This document shows positions 33,673 to 42,016 of a stretch of 64,000 nucleotides of DNA, piece by piece; position 1 is the first letter of the stretch, and every line of letters starts with the position of its first letter. The stretch is taken from positions 166,069 to 230,068 of the forward strand of contig NZ_JAAZQK010000012.1 in assembly GCF_012275445.1 (NCBI RefSeq), in the 5' to 3' direction. Source of the stretch: Rhizobacter sp. SG703 (lineage in GTDB: Bacteria > Pseudomonadota > Gammaproteobacteria > Burkholderiales > Burkholderiaceae_C). Below the pieces are notes generated by a model that saw only the letters and a list, made by a program, of their open reading frames with translations, searched no databases and was not told the origin of the DNA. A program made the position numbers and the translations under genes.

Positions 33673-35379
33673 ATGAACCCAACCCGCCTCATGCCCGGCC
33701 CTGTTCCTGATCCTTCCCCCGACCTTGCCAGCTCGACGCCCGGTGCGCCGAAGTGGGGCGACACCGACCTCGGGCTGCCGGCGCAACCGTCGGCCACGTT
33801 CGCGACCAACCCGCCGATGGGTGGTGCCGACCAGATGCCGACCATCGGCCACATCGGCCGCTACGCGCTCAAGTACCGCATCGGCGAAGGCGGCCTCGGC
33901 GTGGTGTATGCGGCGCACGACCCGCTGCTGTCGCGCCTGATCGCGATCAAGACCCTGAACCTCGAGATCTCGGCCGAGCAGCGCGATTCGTTCAATGCGC
34001 TGTTCCTGAACGAAGCGCGCGCCGCCGGCGGCCTGAGCCACCCGCACATCGTCACGGTGTTCGATGCCGGCGCCAGCGAGCAGGGCGCCTACATCGCGAT
34101 GGAACTGCTGAAGGGCCGCGACCTGCGTCAGCTGCGCCTCGAAGGCTGGCGGCCGACGCCGCACCAGGCCGCGCTGATCGTGCGCCGCGTCGCCGACGCC
34201 CTCGCCTACGCCCATTCGAAGGGCGTCGTGCACCGCGACATCAAGCCGGCCAACATCTTCATGGTCGGGCGCACGCAGCCGCGCGTGCTCGACTTCGGCA
34301 TCGCCCGCATCGCGCACCAGCACGATTCGAACGGCGAAGACATCGTCGGCGGCTCGCCGTACTACATGTCGCCCGAGCAGGTGCGCCAGGAGCCGGTCGA
34401 CCGGCGCTGCGACGTGTTCTCGCTCGGCGTCGTGCTCTACGAACTGCTGGCCGACGTGCGGCCGTTCCGCGGCAGCTCGCTGGCCGAGATCACCCGCGCC
34501 GTCGCCGAGTACAACCCGCCGACCGCGCACCAGGTCGACGCCAACGTGCCGAAGGCCTTGTCCGAGATCGCCGCGCGGGCGATGGAGAAGAACCCCGACG
34601 ACCGCTACCGCTCGGCCCGCGCGCTGTCGCGCGAACTGCGCCACTGGCTCGAAGAACATCCGCAGGACGGCGACGGCGCCGACGACGCCGGCTCGCAGCC
34701 TGCCGGGCGCCACCGCCTGGCCTGGGGCCTGGTCGTGGCGGCCGGCATCGGCATCGCCGCCGCCGCGTGGTGGACGCTGATGTCGCCGCGCTCGGGCGAA
34801 CTGACGGCCTCGGCACCGCCGGCCGCTTCGGCGGTGGTCGTCGCCGTGGCGCCGGCGCTGGTGCCGGCGTCGGCCGCAGCGTCCGAACCGGTGGCCACGG
34901 CCGCCTCGCAGCCGGCGCCCGGCGCCAGCACGCCCGAGTCCCCGGCCTCCGGCGTCCCGGCCACGCCGTCGGCCGGCGCCTCGGCTCCGCTGGTCGTCGC
35001 CGCAGCCGCGCTGCCGGTGGCCGCCGCCACGACGCCCGAACCGGTGCTGGCCGCCGCCTCCGGTGCCGACACCAGCCGCAAGCCGCTGCCGCCGAAGGAA
35101 ACGCTGAAGGAACGTCGCGCCCGGGAGGCCCGTGAACGGGCTGCCGCGGCCGCGCCGGTCGTCGTCGCCACCGGCGTCGTGCGCCTGGCGATCAGCCCGT
35201 GGGGTCAGGTCGAGGTCGACGGCAAGTCGGTCGGCACCGCACCGCCGCTGAACGAACTGACGCTGGCCGAAGGCCGCCATGTGGTGACCATTCGCAACGA
35301 CGACTTTCCGCCTTACAGTTCGACGGTCAATGTCGTGCCGGGCCAGCCGGTCAACCTCAAATACCGATTCGGATCATGA
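33673..35379 (+). CDS. Ser/Thr protein kinase with PEGA domain
   Basis: A 568-residue Hanks-type kinase. After about 60 Pro-rich residues the kinase domain runs to about 320, with GEGGLG (71-76), Lys93, HRDIKPAN from 187, DFG at 207-209 and an APE-like SPEQ. A single membrane helix follows near 345-367 (WGLVVAAGIGIAAAAWW). Then come a long Ala/Pro/Ser-rich linker and a C-terminal PEGA domain with VEVDGKSVG and EGRHVV. The PEGA part is probably periplasmic and may bind the wall. A GTG at 33652 is an alternative start. It is coupled to a TPR lipoprotein gene. Confidence 0.9.
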   Translation: MNPTRLMPGPVPDPSPDLASSTPGAPKWGDTDLGLPAQPSATFATNPPMGGADQMPTIGHIGRYALKYRIGEGGLGVVYAAHDPLLSRLIAIKTLNLEISAEQRDSFNALFLNEARAAGGLSHPHIVTVFDAGASEQGAYIAMELLKGRDLRQLRLEGWRPTPHQAALIVRRVADALAYAHSKGVVHRDIKPANIFMVGRTQPRVLDFGIARIAHQHDSNGEDIVGGSPYYMSPEQVRQEPVDRRCDVFSLGVVLYELLADVRPFRGSSLAEITRAVAEYNPPTAHQVDANVPKALSEIAARAMEKNPDDRYRSARALSRELRHWLEEHPQDGDGADDAGSQPAGRHRLAWGLVVAAGIGIAAAAWWTLMSPRSGELTASAPPAASAVVVAVAPALVPASAAASEPVATAASQPAPGASTPESPASGVPATPSAGASAPLVVAAAALPVAAATTPEPVLAAASGADTSRKPLPPKETLKERRAREARERAAAAAPVVVATGVVRLAISPWGQVEVDGKSVGTAPPLNELTLAEGRHVVTIRNDDFPPYSSTVNVVPGQPVNLKYRFGS

Positions 35380-35774
35380 GACTGCTTCCTGTTGCCACGC
35401 TGGTTCCCGCCCTCGCCGGCGTGCTGTTGGCGGCCGGCTGCGCGCAGATGGCGCCGCCGCCGGTCGGCCTGCTCGACGTGACCTCGCGGCCCGCCGAGCG
35501 CGCGTTGCAGGGCGGCATCCGCGCCTATGAAGACGGCCAGTACCCCGAGGCCGAGAAGCAGCTGAACCTTGCGTTGACCACCGGCCTGGTGTCGCCGCGC
35601 GACCGCGCCGCCGCCCACAAGCAGCTGGCGTTCATCTACTGCACCAGCAACCGCACCAGCGACTGCGAAGCGGCCTTCCGCGCCGCGCGCCAGGCGGACC
35701 CGGCCTTCGCGCTGAACAAGTCGGAACAAGGCCACCCCGTCTGGGGGCCGGTCTACAAGCGCGTGCAGCCATAA
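35376..35774 (+). CDS. Small TPR-like lipoprotein
   Basis: A 132-residue exported lipoprotein. The signal peptide ends in the lipobox LLAAGC, with the lipidated Cys near residue 22. The mature protein has a tetratricopeptide-like pair of helices: ALQGGIRAYEDGQYPEAEKQ, and a second one starting at RDRAAAHKQLAFIYC. Its ATG overlaps the kinase stop, so the two should be made together, and it may be the envelope partner of the kinase's PEGA domain. No other function can be given. Confidence 0.8.
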   Translation: MRLLPVATLVPALAGVLLAAGCAQMAPPPVGLLDVTSRPAERALQGGIRAYEDGQYPEAEKQLNLALTTGLVSPRDRAAAHKQLAFIYCTSNRTSDCEAAFRAARQADPAFALNKSEQGHPVWGPVYKRVQP

Positions 35775-35835
35775 TCGGCGCCGCACCGCGCGCGTTTGCT
35801 CGCGGGCAGCCCCTTGTGGCTTGCCGTTCGCGCCC

Positions 35836-36246
35836 ATGACGTTCACCGACGCCCCCGCCTTCATCCACCTGCTGCGCATCTACTGGGAAGACACCGACGC
35901 CGGCGGCGTGGTGTTCTACGCCAACTACCTGAAGTTCTTCGAGCGTGCCCGCACCGAATGGCTGCGTTCGCTCGGCTTCCAGCAGGAGCGCATGCGTGCC
36001 GAAGGCGGCGCGATGTTCGTCGTCGCCGACACCCGTGTGCGCTACCTGAGCCCGGCCCGGCTCGACGACCAGATCGAGGTCAGCGTGCGTGTGGTCGAAT
36101 CGGGGCGTGCCAGCCTCCGGCTCGTGCAGGAAGCCCGCCGCGGCGGACAGACCCTGGCCGAGGGCGAGATCCGCATCGGTTGCGTGGACACCGGAACCTT
36201 CAAGCCGCGCCGCATTCCCAACGACATCCTCGACGCCATCGCATGA
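35836..36246 (+). CDS. ybgC: Tol-Pal system acyl-CoA thioesterase
   Basis: A 136-residue hotdog thioesterase of the 4-hydroxybenzoyl-CoA family. The catalytic segment IYWEDTDAGGVVFYANYLKF contains the conserved Asp. The ATG at 35836 is preferred over a TTG 15 bases upstream. It overlaps tolQ by ATGA, the standard ybgC-tolQ arrangement. Its link to Tol-Pal function is through genomic association. Confidence 0.92.
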   Translation: MTFTDAPAFIHLLRIYWEDTDAGGVVFYANYLKFFERARTEWLRSLGFQQERMRAEGGAMFVVADTRVRYLSPARLDDQIEVSVRVVESGRASLRLVQEARRGGQTLAEGEIRIGCVDTGTFKPRRIPNDILDAIA

Positions 36247-36962
36247 ACCAAGACTTTTCCATCATCAGCCTCGTCCTGCATGCCAGCTTCGTGGTCCAGC
36301 TCGTGATGGCCGGGCTGCTGCTCGTGTCGCTCGGCAGCTGGACGGTGATCTTCGGCAAGCTGTTCGGCCTGCGCCGGGTGCGCACGATGAACGACGACTT
36401 CGAGCGCGAGTTCTGGGCCGGCAAGAACCTGAACGACCTGTTCAACGCCGCATCGCAGAAGGCGCACAGCGCGCCGCTGGAGCGCATCTTCGCGTCGGGC
36501 ATGCGCGAGTTCATGAAGCTGCGCGAGCGCCGCGTGGTCGACGGCGGTGCGCTGCTCGACGGGTCGCGCCGCGCGATGCGGGCGAGCTTCCAGCGCGAGC
36601 TCGACGCGGTCGAGTCCAACCTGTCCTTCCTCGCATCGGTCGGCTCGGTCTCGCCGTACGTCGGGCTGTTCGGCACGGTGTGGGGGATCATGCACGCCTT
36701 CGTCGGGCTGTCGAACCTGCAGCAGGTGACGCTCGCGACCGTCGCGCCCGGCATCGCCGAAGCGCTGGTCGCCACCGCGATCGGCCTGTTCGCGGCGATC
36801 CCGGCGGTCATCGCCTACAACCGCTTCGCGCGCGACATCGACCGCATCGCGATCCAGCTGGAGACCTTCATCGAGGAGTTCTCCAACATCCTGCAGCGCA
36901 ACGCGACGCAGCCGATGCCCGCGGGTCCCACCGGGGCCGCCGGTCCGGCCGGGGTGCGCTGA
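36243..36962 (+). CDS. tolQ: Tol-Pal system protein TolQ
   Basis: A 239-residue inner-membrane proton-channel subunit of the MotA/TolQ/ExbB family. Three membrane helices are visible, near residues 20-40, 138-160 and 172-195. The motif GLFGTVWGIMHAF begins the second one and IAEALVATAIGLFAAIPAV the third. With TolR it energises TolA during outer-membrane constriction at division. Confidence 0.95.
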   Translation: MNQDFSIISLVLHASFVVQLVMAGLLLVSLGSWTVIFGKLFGLRRVRTMNDDFEREFWAGKNLNDLFNAASQKAHSAPLERIFASGMREFMKLRERRVVDGGALLDGSRRAMRASFQRELDAVESNLSFLASVGSVSPYVGLFGTVWGIMHAFVGLSNLQQVTLATVAPGIAEALVATAIGLFAAIPAVIAYNRFARDIDRIAIQLETFIEEFSNILQRNATQPMPAGPTGAAGPAGVR

Positions 36963-36963
36963 G

Positions 36964-37389
<426 letters not shown>

Positions 37390-37396
37390 CGCACCG

Positions 37397-38251
37397 ATGA
37401 GCACCGGCACCCTGCTGCATTTCCGCGAGCGCGACCCGCTGCGGCCCGACACCGAAGACAGCGTCGGTGCCGGCTTCGCATTCGCGGCCGGCGCGCACGT
37501 GCTGCTGATCACCGCGCTGGCCTTCGGCGTCAACTGGCAGTCGAGCGAACCGGTGGCGGCCTCGGCCGAGCTGTGGTCGGCGGTGCCGCAGGTGGCTGCG
37601 CCGCGCGCGGTCGAGCCGCCCCCCGCGCCGCCGCCGCCGGCGCCGAAACCCGCGCCCGAGCCGAAGGTCGAAACCCCGCCGCCGCCCCCTGCCCCCGCGC
37701 CCGATCCGCAGATCGCGATCGAGAAGGAAAAAGCGAAGAAGAAGGAGCTGAAGGCCCAGCAGGACAAGGAAGCGGAGGAGAAGAAGGTCGAGGAGAAGAA
37801 GGCCCAGGACGCGAAGCGCCTGGCCGACAAGGCCGAGGCCGACCGCAAGAAGAAGGAACTGGAACGGCAGACTGCGCAGACCGAAGACCAGCGCAAGAAG
37901 CAGCTGGAGCGCATCCTCGGCCAGGCCGGCGCCACCGGTGCGGCGACCAGCACCGGCACTGCCGCGCACGATGCGGCGCCGACCGCGAGCTACCGCGGCA
38001 AGATCGTCAGCGCGATCCGGCCGAACATCCTGCTGATCACGACCATCGACGGCAATCCGCAGGTCGAGGTCGAGGTGCGCACCGGACCCGACGGCACCAT
38101 CCTCAGCAAGCGCGTCACGAAGCCCAGCGCCAGCAAGGAATGGGACGAGACGGTGCTGCGCGCGATCGACAGGACCAACCGGTTGCCGCCCGACGAGAAC
38201 GGCCGCGTGCCGTCACCGATGACCCTCGTTTTCCGGCCGCTCGACTTCTGA
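37397..38251 (+). CDS. tolA: Cell envelope integrity protein TolA
   Basis: A 284-residue protein that links the inner and outer membranes. It has an N-terminal helix near residues 28-46, a Pro-rich segment, and a Lys/Glu/Ala-rich coiled coil at about 110-175. A C-terminal TonB-like domain follows, with VEVRTGPDGTILSKRV and RVPSPMTLVFRP. It ends the operon: tolB and pal, which usually follow, are absent. The last 39 bases overlap the end of the convergent flavoprotein gene. Confidence 0.92.
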   Translation: MSTGTLLHFRERDPLRPDTEDSVGAGFAFAAGAHVLLITALAFGVNWQSSEPVAASAELWSAVPQVAAPRAVEPPPAPPPPAPKPAPEPKVETPPPPPAPAPDPQIAIEKEKAKKKELKAQQDKEAEEKKVEEKKAQDAKRLADKAEADRKKKELERQTAQTEDQRKKQLERILGQAGATGAATSTGTAAHDAAPTASYRGKIVSAIRPNILLITTIDGNPQVEVEVRTGPDGTILSKRVTKPSASKEWDETVLRAIDRTNRLPPDENGRVPSPMTLVFRPLDF

Positions 38252-39316
38252 GGCCGCCACCAGCGACGCCGCCGGCAGCTGCTGCGGCGCGCCTGCCCGG
38301 CGGCGGTCGTGCCGGCGCAGCAGCCATGCGACGAAGCGGCCCTCGAACGACCACGCGCCCCAGCTGACCAGCGCATCGCCGTCGCCGCAGTCGACCCAGC
38401 GCAGCGCCGGCCCGCCGGTCTTCGCGGTGACCAGCGCGCCACCGGCGACGAAGCGGCGCAGGTTGGTCGCGAGCGTCGCGGGATCGTCGTCGCCGCGGAA
38501 CACCTCGGGGTGCGATGCGCTCTGCAGCGTCGGGCCGACCGCCACCGCGCCGCCTTCGGGGTCGAGCTGCAGCCCGCTGGCGTCGACCCATGCCGGCGCG
38601 CGGCCCGGCAAGGCCAGCAGCGGGGCGTCGCAGACCAGCCGCATGCCGTCGCCGACCATCACCTGGCGCGCACCGATGGCCACGCCCTGCTCTTCGAACA
38701 AGGTGACGTTGCGGCGCTTCAGGATGCGGTGCATGCGGCCCTGGGCCGACGACGGGAAGTCGGGCAGCGGCGGGCCGCCATGCGTGACCAGCGCGACGCG
38801 GGCTCGCTTGCCGAGGCGGCGCTGAACCGCGAGCGACAGTTCGACGCCGGCAATGCCCGAGCCGATCACCACCACGCTCAGCGTGCGCTGCTGCGCGAGC
38901 GCGAGCAGCGCCTCCCACAGGCGCACGAACTGCTCGGTGGGCTGCATGAAAAGGGCATGTTCGCCCGCGCCGGAGATCGCGTCGCGGTCCATCGCCGGTG
39001 CGGTGTCCAGGCTCAGCGCGTCGTACTCGATGACCTGCCCGCCGACCAGCACGATGCGGCGGCCGGCGGCGTCGAGCGATGCCACCTCGCCTTCCACCAG
39101 CGTCGCCCGCGCCTGCTGCGCGAGCGGCGCCAGCGGCGTCACGCTGTCATCGAGGCTGCGGCGGCCGGCGATCCAGCCGGGCAGCGCCGCCTGCGACATC
39201 GGGCGCAGCGACGGCGCCACCAGCGTGACCTGCGTCGCGGGCAACGCCTGCGCCGCGAACTCGCGCAACACCTGGAGGTGGGCGGGCCCGGCGCCCAGCA
39301 GAACGAGATGCTTCAT
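38213..39316 (-). CDS. FAD-dependent oxidoreductase (NDH-2-like)
   Basis: A 367-residue pyridine-nucleotide-disulfide-family flavoprotein. The first dinucleotide fold is GAGPAHLQVL near residues 8-17, and the second is GSGIAGVELSLAVQRRL near 158. The pattern resembles type II NADH dehydrogenases and the flavoprotein domain that is fused to SelD in some bacteria. No redox CxxxxC is visible, so quinone or a small electron acceptor is more likely than a thiol. It lies 64 bases downstream of the DoxX gene of the RiPP operon on the same strand and may belong to it. Its 3' end overlaps tolA. Confidence 0.78.
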   Translation of the reverse strand: MKHLVLLGAGPAHLQVLREFAAQALPATQVTLVAPSLRPMSQAALPGWIAGRRSLDDSVTPLAPLAQQARATLVEGEVASLDAAGRRIVLVGGQVIEYDALSLDTAPAMDRDAISGAGEHALFMQPTEQFVRLWEALLALAQQRTLSVVVIGSGIAGVELSLAVQRRLGKRARVALVTHGGPPLPDFPSSAQGRMHRILKRRNVTLFEEQGVAIGARQVMVGDGMRLVCDAPLLALPGRAPAWVDASGLQLDPEGGAVAVGPTLQSASHPEVFRGDDDPATLATNLRRFVAGGALVTAKTGGPALRWVDCGDGDALVSWGAWSFEGRFVAWLLRRHDRRRAGAPQQLPAASLVAASEVERPENEGHR

Positions 39317-39380
39317 CGAAGGGAGGGCAAGCGATGCGGGGTGCAATCCCGCATTGTGCCCCGCCCGCTGTCCGCGGCCG

Positions 39381-39848
39381 TCAGTGCGCCGCCAACCCCT
39401 GCCGACCGCCCCAGCGCGCACTGATCAACCGGTCGAGCGACAGCAGCCCTGGCCCCCACAGCGCGAGCCCGATCAGCAGGCTGCCCCAGAACTGGTGCTG
39501 CTGCAGCGCGGCCGGTGCAATCTCGGCCAGGCTCAGCACCGCGACGACGTTCATCACCGACAGCCCGAGCGCCGCGAAGCGCCCGGCCAGCCCGAGCGCC
39601 AGCAGCACCGGCAGCACCAGCTCGCCGCCGGTGCCCATCACCGCGGCCAGCCCGGGCGGCAGCAAGGGCACGTGGTATTCGTCGCTGAAGAGGGCCAGCG
39701 TGGTGTCCCAGTCGCGGATCTTCGTCAGGCCGGACAGGAAGAAGGCGTGTGCGACGTACAGGCGCGCCGCCAGCTGCGCGACCGGCTGCAGCGCTTCGAG
39801 CACCGCGACGAAGCGGCGCCACAGGGTCGGCACGAGGGTCAGGTTCAT
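39381..39848 (-). CDS. DoxX family membrane protein of the bufferin/gig operon
   Basis: A 155-residue inner-membrane protein with four predicted helices. The first contains ARLYVAHAFFLSGLTKIRDW, a DoxX signature. The ATG at 39848 is preceded by an AGAGAC-like site and is preferred over one 27 bases upstream. It sits last in the order DUF2282-DUF692-DUF2063-DoxX, matching gigT of the gold-induced gigPABT operon of Cupriavidus metallidurans. Its job there is unknown; DoxX proteins may handle quinones or small redox steps. Confidence 0.85.
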   Translation of the reverse strand: MNLTLVPTLWRRFVAVLEALQPVAQLAARLYVAHAFFLSGLTKIRDWDTTLALFSDEYHVPLLPPGLAAVMGTGGELVLPVLLALGLAGRFAALGLSVMNVVAVLSLAEIAPAALQQHQFWGSLLIGLALWGPGLLSLDRLISARWGGRQGLAAH

Positions 39849-39908
39849 GGGGGTCTCTTTCGGTTCGATGCGCATTGGTCGGCGGAATGCGGCGTTTCTT
39901 TCGCCGAT

Positions 39909-40688
39909 TCAACGGCGACGGGCGGCGGCCAGCCATCCGTGCTGCACGGCCTGCAGCAGCCATGGTTCGAACGCAAACCCTCCCCCGGCGCGGTCCGATG
40001 CCTCCGACAGCGGCCGCCCGTCGAGCAGCGCCTGCGTCCAGCGCGCATCGGCCTCGCCGACCGCCTGCACGCGCGCGCGCCAGCCATCGCGCCACACCAG
40101 CGCGTGCTCGCCGCGCCCTTCGGCCAGCGCTGCACGGGCCGCATCGAGGCGAGCGGCCGCGTCGTCGCCAGGGCGATGCGCCAGCCACAGGCTCGCCACC
40201 GGCCAGGCGCTGGAGAGCAAGGCCACCGCCGGGACGAGCACCAGCGACAACGCGGCCGGATCGACCTCGGCCAGCAAGGCCAGGCTCGCGGTGTCGCAAA
40301 CCCCATCGGCCGCCTGTTCGCAGCGCGCCACCAGGCCATCGAGCCGCGCGCAATCGGCCAGGTACGGCACATCGGCGAGCTGCTCGCTCGCTTCGATGAA
40401 CGCCGGCAGCTTGTCGCCGAACTCGGCCAGGTCGCCACGTTGCGGCGGCTGCGCATGCCAGAAGGCCCGCGACAACGCGGCGAACGACGCCTCGCCCAGC
40501 AAGGCCTGCACGGTCGGACAACGCTGCGCCAGCGCGCGCTCCGCCGACGCGCCGCCGTTCGCCTGGTACGCCTGCCAGCCGCGCAGCAGCCGGGCGCCCT
40601 GCTCGCCGACCGCGCCGGCCAGCGACGCGCCATCGTCGCGCGCCCACAGGCTGCGCAACAAGGCCTGCTGGCGGTCCAGTTCGTTCAT
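39909..40688 (-). CDS. bufC: DUF2063 protein, MNIO partner
   Basis: A 259-residue protein. The N-terminal DUF2063 domain, about residues 1-95, is annotated elsewhere as a putative DNA-binding domain but in RiPP operons acts as the substrate-recognition partner of the MNIO enzyme. The visible stretch [20 protein letters not shown] with the later [20 protein letters not shown] is typical. Its ATG overlaps the stop of the MNIO gene by four bases, so both products should be made in step. Confidence 0.85.
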   Translation of the reverse strand: MNELDRQQALLRSLWARDDGASLAGAVGEQGARLLRGWQAYQANGGASAERALAQRCPTVQALLGEASFAALSRAFWHAQPPQRGDLAEFGDKLPAFIEASEQLADVPYLADCARLDGLVARCEQAADGVCDTASLALLAEVDPAALSLVLVPAVALLSSAWPVASLWLAHRPGDDAAARLDAARAALAEGRGEHALVWRDGWRARVQAVGEADARWTQALLDGRPLSEASDRAGGGFAFEPWLLQAVQHGWLAAARRR

Positions 40689-41602
40689 CGGACGCTCGCC
40701 TCGGCGATCACGCGGCCGGCCTGCGCCGCTTCGTCGAGCAGCACGGCCAGCGGCGGCACGTCGGTGTCCCATTCGACCAGCGTCGGTCGTGGTCCCAGCC
40801 TGCGGATGGCATGCGCGAACACCTGCCACACCGGCGCGTGCACGCGGCTGCCGTGGTCGTCGATCACGATGTCGGGCAGTGCGAGGTAACCGGCCAGGTG
40901 GATCTCGCCGACGCTCGCCGCGTCGATCGCATCGATCCAGTCGCAGGCCTCGCGCACCGCGTCGCGGTCGCCGTCCCCATCACCGTCACCGCGGCCGTCG
41001 CGCGCCCGGTTCAGGCCGTTCACCACCAGGTTGTTGACGTCCAGCAGCAGGCCGCAGCCGGTGCGGCGCGTCAACTGGCTGAAGAACTCGGTTTCGCCCA
41101 TCTCGCGGTCGCGCCACGCCAGGTAGGCCGACAGGTTCTCGACCAGGATCGGCCGGCGCAGACGCTCCTGCACCTGCGTCACGTTGCGCACCATCACGTC
41201 GAGCGCCTCGTGCGTGAACGCGAGCGGCAGCAGGTCGTTGGCGTGCAGCACGGCGGGACCGTTCGCCGCGGCGGGAGCACGCGCGAAGCTCGCGTGGTCG
41301 GACACCCTCACCGGGTCGATGCGCTCGACCAGCCGGGCCAGCCGGTCCAGGTGCCACGGGTCGAGCCCGCAGGCCGAGCCGAGCGACAGCCCGACGCCAT
41401 GCAGGCTCACGTCCCAGTGCGAGCGCGCCTCGTGCAGCACCGCGACCGCGGCGCCGCCATCGGCGAAGAAATTCTCGGAATGCACCTCGACGAAGCCGAG
41501 CGCCGGCGCCGCCTGCGGGCGCTCGAGCAGCTCGGCGTAGTGAGGCTGGCGCAGGCCGATGCCGACCCACGGGTCGGCGAGCGGCCTCGCGGCGACGCTC
41601 AA
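40685..41602 (-). CDS. bufB: Multinuclear non-heme iron oxidase (DUF692, MNIO)
   Basis: A 305-residue TIM-barrel enzyme of the MbnB/TglH family, which uses two or three irons and oxygen to rebuild cysteines in peptide substrates. Conserved segments with likely metal ligands are [48 protein letters not shown] and VEWDTDVP. The only usable start is a TTG seven bases after the precursor gene. A short Asp/Gly/Arg insertion follows LVVNGLNR. In bufferin systems the homolog converts precursor Cys residues into copper-binding heterocycles; that role is inferred here. Confidence 0.9.
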   Translation of the reverse strand: MSVAARPLADPWVGIGLRQPHYAELLERPQAAPALGFVEVHSENFFADGGAAVAVLHEARSHWDVSLHGVGLSLGSACGLDPWHLDRLARLVERIDPVRVSDHASFARAPAAANGPAVLHANDLLPLAFTHEALDVMVRNVTQVQERLRRPILVENLSAYLAWRDREMGETEFFSQLTRRTGCGLLLDVNNLVVNGLNRARDGRGDGDGDGDRDAVREACDWIDAIDAASVGEIHLAGYLALPDIVIDDHGSRVHAPVWQVFAHAIRRLGPRPTLVEWDTDVPPLAVLLDEAAQAGRVIAEASVR

Positions 41603-41609
41603 CGCGCGC

Positions 41610-41879
41610 TCACTTCTTCTTGGCTTCGTCGGCGGTCTTGCCGCCCATGCTCTTGCAGGTGCCCTTGGCGACGTACTTCCATTCGTCGGCGCCCGCGTCG
41701 ACCTTCGACTGGCCGGCGCACGAATGCGAACCCGACAGGTTGGCGCAGTCGTTCTGGCCGGCCTTCGCGATGCCGAAGCACTTTTCCTTCGCCTTCTCGT
41801 CGGCGGCGTTGGCCTGGCCCATCAGGCCCAGGGCCAGCAGGGAAGCGAGGGCGGAAGAAGCGATCAGGCGGTTGTTCAT
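41610..41879 (-). CDS. bufA: DUF2282 precursor peptide (bufferin/GigP-like)
   Basis: An 89-residue secreted peptide. A signal peptide runs to about residue 25 (ANA cleavage). The mature part has four cysteines at 34, 45, 54 and 75, in EKCFG, NDCANL, SHSCAG and GTCKSMGG, the last with the family's terminal motif. AAGGAGA lies 7 bases before the ATG at 41879. In related operons this peptide is modified by the MNIO enzyme and binds copper in the periplasm. It is the first gene of the operon, so it is probably made in excess. Confidence 0.88.
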   Translation of the reverse strand: MNNRLIASSALASLLALGLMGQANAADEKAKEKCFGIAKAGQNDCANLSGSHSCAGQSKVDAGADEWKYVAKGTCKSMGGKTADEAKKK

Positions 41880-41935
41880 GGGGTTCTCCTTGCGGTGGTT
41901 CAGGGATGGGGTCGCCATCGATGAAAAGATGAAAC

Positions 41936-41964
41936 GACCCGCCTGAGTCGAACTCGGGCGGGTC
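41936..41964 (-). terminator. Hairpin between the RND operon and the RiPP operon
   Basis: GACCCGCC and GGCGGGTC form an 8-bp perfect outer stem, extended through a T-G wobble by GAGT and ACTC around a CGA loop. On the minus strand it is followed by GTTTCATCTTTT, which makes it a fair terminator for the upstream efflux operon. It leaves only 56 bases before bufA, so it might instead sit in the bufA leader. Confidence 0.55.
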
Positions 41965-42016
41965 CCCTTACATCCACCGACATCATGCCCGCGTCGGAGG
42001 GCATTTCGTCACGGAG

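Noticed and set aside
32119..35280. A 1053-residue open frame on the minus strand opposite the aminotransferase and kinase genes
   Set aside because: Low-complexity Arg/Gly/Ala/His composition and full overlap with two clearly conserved plus-strand enzymes mark it as a shadow.
41936..41964. The hairpin before bufA as a tRNA remnant, because of its TTCGA-like loop
   Set aside because: Only one arm is present; there is no cloverleaf, anticodon arm or CCA end, so it is a simple stem-loop.
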